The position numbers were made by a program, and so were the translations under genes. From assembly GCF_042477335.2 (NCBI RefSeq), contig NC_091255.1, positions 44,866,501-44,930,500 of the forward strand: a DNA stretch of 64,000 bases, written 5' to 3'. A model generated the notes under the pieces. The model had not been told where the DNA came from and did no database searches. It saw only the letters and a list, made by a program, of their open reading frames with translations. Positions 59,181 to 64,000 of this stretch are shown here, piece after piece; within the stretch, counting starts at the first letter, position 1; every line of letters starts with the position of its first letter. Origin of the DNA: Ovis canadensis. Its lineage: Eukaryota > Chordata > Mammalia > Artiodactyla > Bovidae.

Positions 59181-60239
59181 GTAAGGGATTGGGACCCCAA
59201 GATCCCTAACGTGGACGAGGACGCGGGGTCACTCGGGCTCATGGTGGGAACCCTAGTGCGGTTGGATGGGGCCAAGAGACAAGGACCTTTCTTCCCTCGT
59301 CCCTAGGGGGTGCTGCACTGAGGTAGGGTGCTGGGCTGCCAGGGGAGGGGGTGGAGATAGGATCTGTGTCCCTAATCCTCTCCCTCAGCCCGCTGCCTGG
59401 ATAAATTAATTTAAAAAAACAAACTGGTGTTGGGGGAGGGGTGAAGCTTAACTCCTTCTTGCCTGGTGAGGAGTTGAGACTGATGGATTGAACAGAAGTA
59501 GCCACTTGGGTCTGATTGGGGCATAAGGTCCCTGGGGTGCAGAAGATGCCCCTTGTTCTCCACCCCACCCCATCTCCAGCGGTGCTTGTGAGGGGACAGA
59601 TGAACTCTTGCCAGATGCCCCCAGCCTGGGCCTTGTGGGAGGGGGCCACCACTTTCTCTAGCTCTACACTGCCACCCGAGCCCTAGCCTCCTCTCCCAAA
59701 CACCCCTCTTCAGGCTTTTCCAGTTGCACTTCTCTCCTGGGTTCCTTCTCCTCTTCCAGAGCCCCTTTCCTCCTTCCTGCTCCACTGGGGGCTGCCCCTC
59801 TCCTGGCAGCTTTCTCCACCCCTCCCCAGGGCCTCACTCAGGGCTGCTGGAGCCCGGTCTCTCCTGCTTCCCCTGTCCCTGCTGCTGCTGCTGCTGCTCT
59901 CTGGCTCATTTCTTTCTTGCTCTTTCTCCTTCCTCTCTGCAGCTCTATGGACTAACACTCCACCAACCTGTCCGTCTCTGTCCTATACTCTATTCCCTCT
60001 TCAGGACTTGGGCACACGTTGTTTCTCTTTCTCCTTCCCCTGGGTCCCAGGGAACTTGGAGTTCACCTGCCTCCCTTTCTCCTAGGGAAGGGACAAATGC
60101 TACTGGTGCTCTTCCTCTGGGAATCGGGAAATTTGGGAAGGAAGGAGTGGCCTGCAAGAGTTAGAGCCCACAGTGTGTCCAGAGAACAAGTTCATCTCTA
60201 CCTTGTAGTGCTTACCTGGTTTGAATGTGAGTGAGTATG

Positions 60240-60263
60240 GTGTGTGTGTGTGTGTGTGTGTGT
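60240..60263 (+). repeat. (GT)n microsatellite
   Basis: Pure GT run in probable SAMD14 intron 1. Confidence 0.95.
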
Positions 60264-60592
60264 ATAGGAGTGTAGAGCTGTAGGAGTATAAATGGGGGGT
60301 TCTCTAATTTTGCAAGGTTCAGTTTTGAAAGGTGGTGTAGGAGGGGCCTGGAGACATCCTGATGTCATGCTTGCCAGAGTTCCCCATGGGACAGTGCAAG
60401 GAAGGTCTCCCATACACACCTCAGGGAGTCATTTGTTAAAGAAAGCAGTTTGTGCTGAATCAGAATGTACTGGGCACTGGTGTGAGCTGGAAGCCCCAGC
60501 TCACCCCAGAGGGTATCTAAAAGAGGGTGGCATCCACAAGAGGGTCTCGTTCCTAGACTGGGATCTTGAATAAAGAGCACTTGGGCTTTGCG

Positions 60593-60818
60593 TCGGCTTC
60601 CTAGGTGACAGTAGTGGTAAAGAACCTGCCTGCCAATGCAGCAGACATAAGAGACGTGGGTTTGACCCCTGGATCAGGCAGATCCTCTGGAGGAGGGCAA
60701 GGCAACCCACCCAGTATTCTTGCCGGGGGAATCCCATGGACAGAGGAGCCTGGCAGGCTACAGTCCGTACGGTCACACAGAGTCAGACATGACTGAAGTG
60801 ACTGAGCATACACACGGG
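60593..60818 (+). mobile_element. Bov-tA SINE in SAMD14 intron 1
   Basis: TAGTGGTAAAGAACCTGCCT, GGAGCCTGGCAGGCTACAGT, AGTCAGACATGACTGAAGTG. Confidence 0.92.
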
Positions 60819-61474
60819 GGCTTTCCGTTCTCAAGTTGTCTAAGAGGAGCAGCACTGCTGCGCTCAGGGAGCCTCCATTCTGATGGGAGAGGCAGTTCTC
60901 TTCGGAGAGTCCCTGCTGGTGGGAATACTGGCCCCTCTCCTCAGGAGCTCCTGTCTGATGTGGGGGAGATGTGACCTAGTTAGGGAATCAATGAAGTATG
61001 AAAAATTACTCATCTCCTAGTGGCAGGGAAGGGTGGATTTAGAAATTATATAAACGAATGAGGGGAGTAATGGCTATCTAGGACAGCTTTCTGGTGGAGG
61101 TGGCAGCTGGGTCCTGTTCAGATGAGATTTTGCAACGGAATGAGGGAGTCTGGTTCATTCTTTGGTGCAGCCTCTTTTCCCATCTGCCTTCAGGACAGGA
61201 AGAGGAAGTCTAGAACTTCTTTGTTACTAGCACCCGGAGTTCAAAAATGGAAGAGAGTTCTTGGAGGCTCCATATCCCTGGCCCCTTCTTACACCTCATT
61301 TCCTCCTTGTAGCCCCAAGTGTCCATGGAGCCTGGGGTGGACGTACCGAGTCTTAGTGAGTATGGATCAGTTCCCCTACTCTATCCATCCTGTGCCTTCT
61401 CCCAGCAGTGTTCTTTCCTTATGAGTAGGTTTCAAAGCTGCAGAACACCACCCAGGATAGAGCTGAGGGGATCA

Positions 61475-61580
61475 AGGTTGCATTCAGCCTCTTACCTCTT
61501 GCATCTGAGTTTTCCCATCTGTAAAGTAGGGATGCTAAGAATCCCAAGCCTAGCCAGCATGCAATGAGATGATATCTACG
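61475..61580 (+). mobile_element. MIR SINE fragment
   Basis: GAGTTTTCCCATCTGTAAAG and the GTAGGGATGCTAAGAATCCC continuation. Confidence 0.6.
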
Positions 61581-62159
61581 TGATAACAGAAGAGGAGAGT
61601 TGGAAAACAACCCAGCAGGCATATGTTCTAGCTTCCCTAAATGTGTCAAATGTATGGTCCAATCCAGTGCTCTCTCCTTCTCGTGGGGACCTGAGAGTTA
61701 GAAATAACTGGAGATCATGTCCCAGCCATGTAGTGTGGTCCTGACCCTGAGCTTCTTCCTTCTCCCCTCATCTGCTATCCACCCGCCTCTCTAGCACTCA
61801 GGCCTTGGTTTAGGGATGCTGAATCCTACATCTGCTAGGAAGCCTGCCCCAACTGTTTCAGCTACATATATCCTGCTACCCCACCTGCCCTTCCTTTCCT
61901 ACCTCCTATAAACAAAACAAAACCCCTATCCGTCCAACTTCTTGCCAGAACATGCATGATGCATCACAGATATTTGGCTATCCACTGTTCTGCTGTGGGT
62001 ACTCTTTATACCCTTCTGTGTCTGTGAGTCTGTCTAGAACTGTAAGAACTGTGAGTTTGTTAAGAACAGAGGCCCTGCTGATGATGCCAGCTTCCTGAAC
62101 AGCTCGTGTTCAGAAAGACAGGTGGTGACTGCACCAGTGATGAGAGTGGAGGGAGGCAG

Positions 62160-62330
62160 GACTGGGTGATGGGTGGGAAAATGGCTGAGTGGATGGTACA
62201 AACTGATGGATGTAAAAATGGGTAGATGGTTGAATAGGGTGGATGGTGGATGACTGACTGAATGAATGGGTAAATAGGCAAGTAGATGCACAGATAAGTA
62301 GGGAGGTAGGTGATGAGTAGATGGAAGAAC
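62160..62330 (+). repeat. Degenerate (GGAT/TGAA)n tetranucleotide repeat
   Basis: Irregular tandem GGATGG, TAGATGG and GAATGAATGG tetramers. Confidence 0.75.
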
Positions 62331-62470
62331 CTGGGTTCTGGTTCTGATTTTGCCATAACTTATAATGTGATCTTAGGTCTATCATTCTCCCATCTGTTTC
62401 TTTATTTGTAAAATGAGAGGATTGGATTTAATAGTCTTCAAGATTTCTCCCAGATTTGATGTTGGACAGT
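62331..62470 (+). mobile_element. MIR SINE fragment
   Basis: CTGGGTTCTGGTTCTGATTT and the TTTATTTGTAAAATGAGAGG core. Confidence 0.65.
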
Positions 62471-62826
62471 TTATGATAATTAAATGTTTTAAGAAAATGC
62501 TAATGATGGAAAGGCTCAGGATGGTGAAGGGGAGATGTTCAGTGACCTGTGCGGAGGCAAATCAGCTCGGACTGGGGCCACAGGAGAGCCTGTTGTCTGC
62601 ACCTTGGACTTGCTTCTGTCTCCTGCCCAAGCCCACCATCTGGGGTATGGTTCAGATGGTTTCTCTTCAAGGGGCTGGAGGAAGAGTTGTAAGGAAAGGT
62701 GAGGGGCTAGAAGGCCAGGAACAGGTAGCCATTGGCAGCTCCCTTACCTGCACCAGCTGTGGTCTATTTCCTTCTTATCCATGGTTCTTTTTCCTCTCTC
62801 TCTTGTCCTCCCAGCTCTCTCGAGTC

Positions 62827-62869
62827 ATGGCTTCTTCAAAGCTCCGAGAACCTGTGGACGAGGTTTTTG
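62827..62869 (+). CDS. SAMD14: SAMD14 first coding exon (3' partial)
   Basis: SAMD14 is a SAM-domain protein with a neurabin-related C-terminal SAM and capping-protein-binding region; in mice it is linked to erythroid KIT signalling. Only 14 codons plus one base are in the window: Met-Ala-Ser-Ser-Lys-Leu-Arg-Glu-Pro-Val-Asp-Glu-Val-Phe, then G of the next codon. This matches the start of mammalian SAMD14. The exon runs 62815-62869, from the CCCAG acceptor to the GTAAGT donor. The ATG has G at -3 and G at +4. The next exon would lie beyond 64000, past the BovB insertion. Position directly downstream of PPP1R9B on the same strand supports the call. Confidence 0.88.
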
Positions 62870-63102
62870 GTAAGTACTCTTTGACTCTATCTCTAGCCAA
62901 GGCTAAGAGGTTTTGAGGGAGGGGCAGTCCCGGGGACTTCAGGGTGTGTGTATTTTGGCCCTAAAGTCTGAGTCTTTGTCACCACTATCTGAGTAGATAT
63001 CCAGTTACAACAACAGTGATGATAATAAGGGTCCCCATTTATTAAGTGCTTGTCTCACGCCAGGTACCAGGCTAGCACGGCCGTGTCACATGCCCTGTAT
63101 CC

Positions 63103-64000
63103 CACCTGTTGTTGCTGTTATTCAGTCACTACCTCCTGTCCAACACTTTGTAACCCCATGAACTGCAGTTCACCAGGCTTTCCTGCCCTTTACTGTCTCT
63201 CGGAGTTTGTTCAGATTCATGTCCATTAAGTTGGTGATACAATCTAACCATGTCATCCTCTGCCACCTGCTTCTCATTTTGCCTTCAATCTTTCCCAGCA
63301 TCAGGGTCTTTTCCAATGAGTCAGCTCGTCACATCAGGTGTCCAAAGTATTGGAGCTTCAGCTTCAGCATCAGTCCTTCAAATAAATATTCAGGGTTGAC
63401 TTCCTTTAGTTAGTTTGATCTCCTTGCAGTCCAAGGGACTCTCAAAAGTCTTCTCCAGTATCACAATTCAAAAGCATCAATTCTTTGGCACTCAGCCTTC
63501 TTTATGGTCCAGCTCTCACATCTGTACATGACTACTGGATAAGCCATAGCTTTGAGTATACAGATCTTTGTGGGCAAAGTGACATCTCTGCTTTTTAATA
63601 TGCTGTCTAGTTTTGTCAAAGCTTTCCTTCCAGGAAGCAAATATCTTTTAATTTCATGGCTGCAGTCATTGTCTGCAATGATTTCGGAGCCCAAGAAAAT
63701 AAAATCTGTCACTGTTTCCACTTTTTCCCCTTTTATTTGCCATGAAGTAATGGGACCAGATGCCATGATCTTAGTTTTCTGAATGTTGAGTTTCAAGCCA
63801 GCTTTTTCACTCTCCTCTTTCACCCTCACCAAGAGACTCTTTAGTTCCTCTTGACTTTCTGCCATCAGAGTGGTATCATCTGCATATCTGAGGTTGTTGA
63901 TATGTCTCTCCACAGTCTTGACTCCAGCTTGTGATTCATCCAGCCTGGATTTCACATGATGTACTCTGCACAGAAGTTAAATAGGCAAGGTGATAATATA
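63103..64000 (-). mobile_element. BovB (RTE-class) LINE, 3' part, in SAMD14 intron, runs off the window
   Basis: Reverse orientation. The 3' end lies near 63103 (GTTGTTGCTGTTATTCAGTC on +). The coding part at 63955-63461 stays open for ~164 residues and contains the reverse-transcriptase motif Tyr-Ala-Asp-Asp-Thr-Thr and the RTE-specific region after it. BovB is the retrotransposon that ruminants share with squamates by horizontal transfer. The 5' end is outside the window. Confidence 0.95.

Overview
The window is a piece of ruminant (bovid) nuclear DNA. The evidence is long multi-exon genes with GT-AG introns, together with Bov-tA SINEs, a BovB LINE and CHR-type SINEs, a repeat set found together only in ruminants. 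The gene order COL1A1 > SGCA (reverse, with H1-9 nested inside) > PPP1R9B > SAMD14 matches the mammalian block on human 17q21.33, which corresponds to cattle chromosome 19. The sequence alone does not let me choose between cattle, sheep, goat and other bovids.

Layout: (1) 1-7258, the last 19 exons of COL1A1 on the + strand, including the end of the triple helix, the whole C-propeptide and a 3'UTR with two poly(A) signals. (2) 7259-14580, an intergenic stretch with no gene I can support. (3) 14581-23417, SGCA (alpha-sarcoglycan) on the - strand, with all nine coding exons giving a 385-residue protein. An intact spermatid linker-histone gene, H1-9 (HILS1), lies on the + strand inside SGCA intron 8. 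(4) 23418-38960, a repeat-rich spacer with nested L1, Bov-tA, CHR and LTR-like fragments. It also holds an orphan CpG-rich spot near 29.15-29.35 kb with CTCF-, NRF1- and ETS-like sites. (5) 38960-55430, PPP1R9B (spinophilin/neurabin-2) on the + strand, with a CpG island and ten coding exons giving an 818-residue protein. (6) 55430-58430, an intergenic spacer. (7) 58430-64000, the start of SAMD14 on the + strand: a probable noncoding first exon, the first coding exon, and intron sequence entered by a reverse-oriented BovB LINE that runs off the window.

The genes are neighbours but not a functional unit. COL1A1 encodes fibrillar collagen of bone and skin. SGCA encodes a muscle dystrophin-complex protein. 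H1-9 encodes a spermatid chromatin protein. PPP1R9B encodes a PP1-targeting actin scaffold. SAMD14 encodes a SAM-domain protein. Every coding exon junction was checked by hand for splice dinucleotides and reading frame, and the three fully contained coding sequences each total a multiple of three.

I found no previously undescribed biological system. The observations most worth checking are a tandem duplication that copied the COL1A1 intron 47 splice acceptor, the intact H1-9 gene, the orphan promoter/insulator-like spot at 29.2 kb, an extra glycosylation sequon in SGCA, and overlapping upstream ORFs in the SAMD14 leader.
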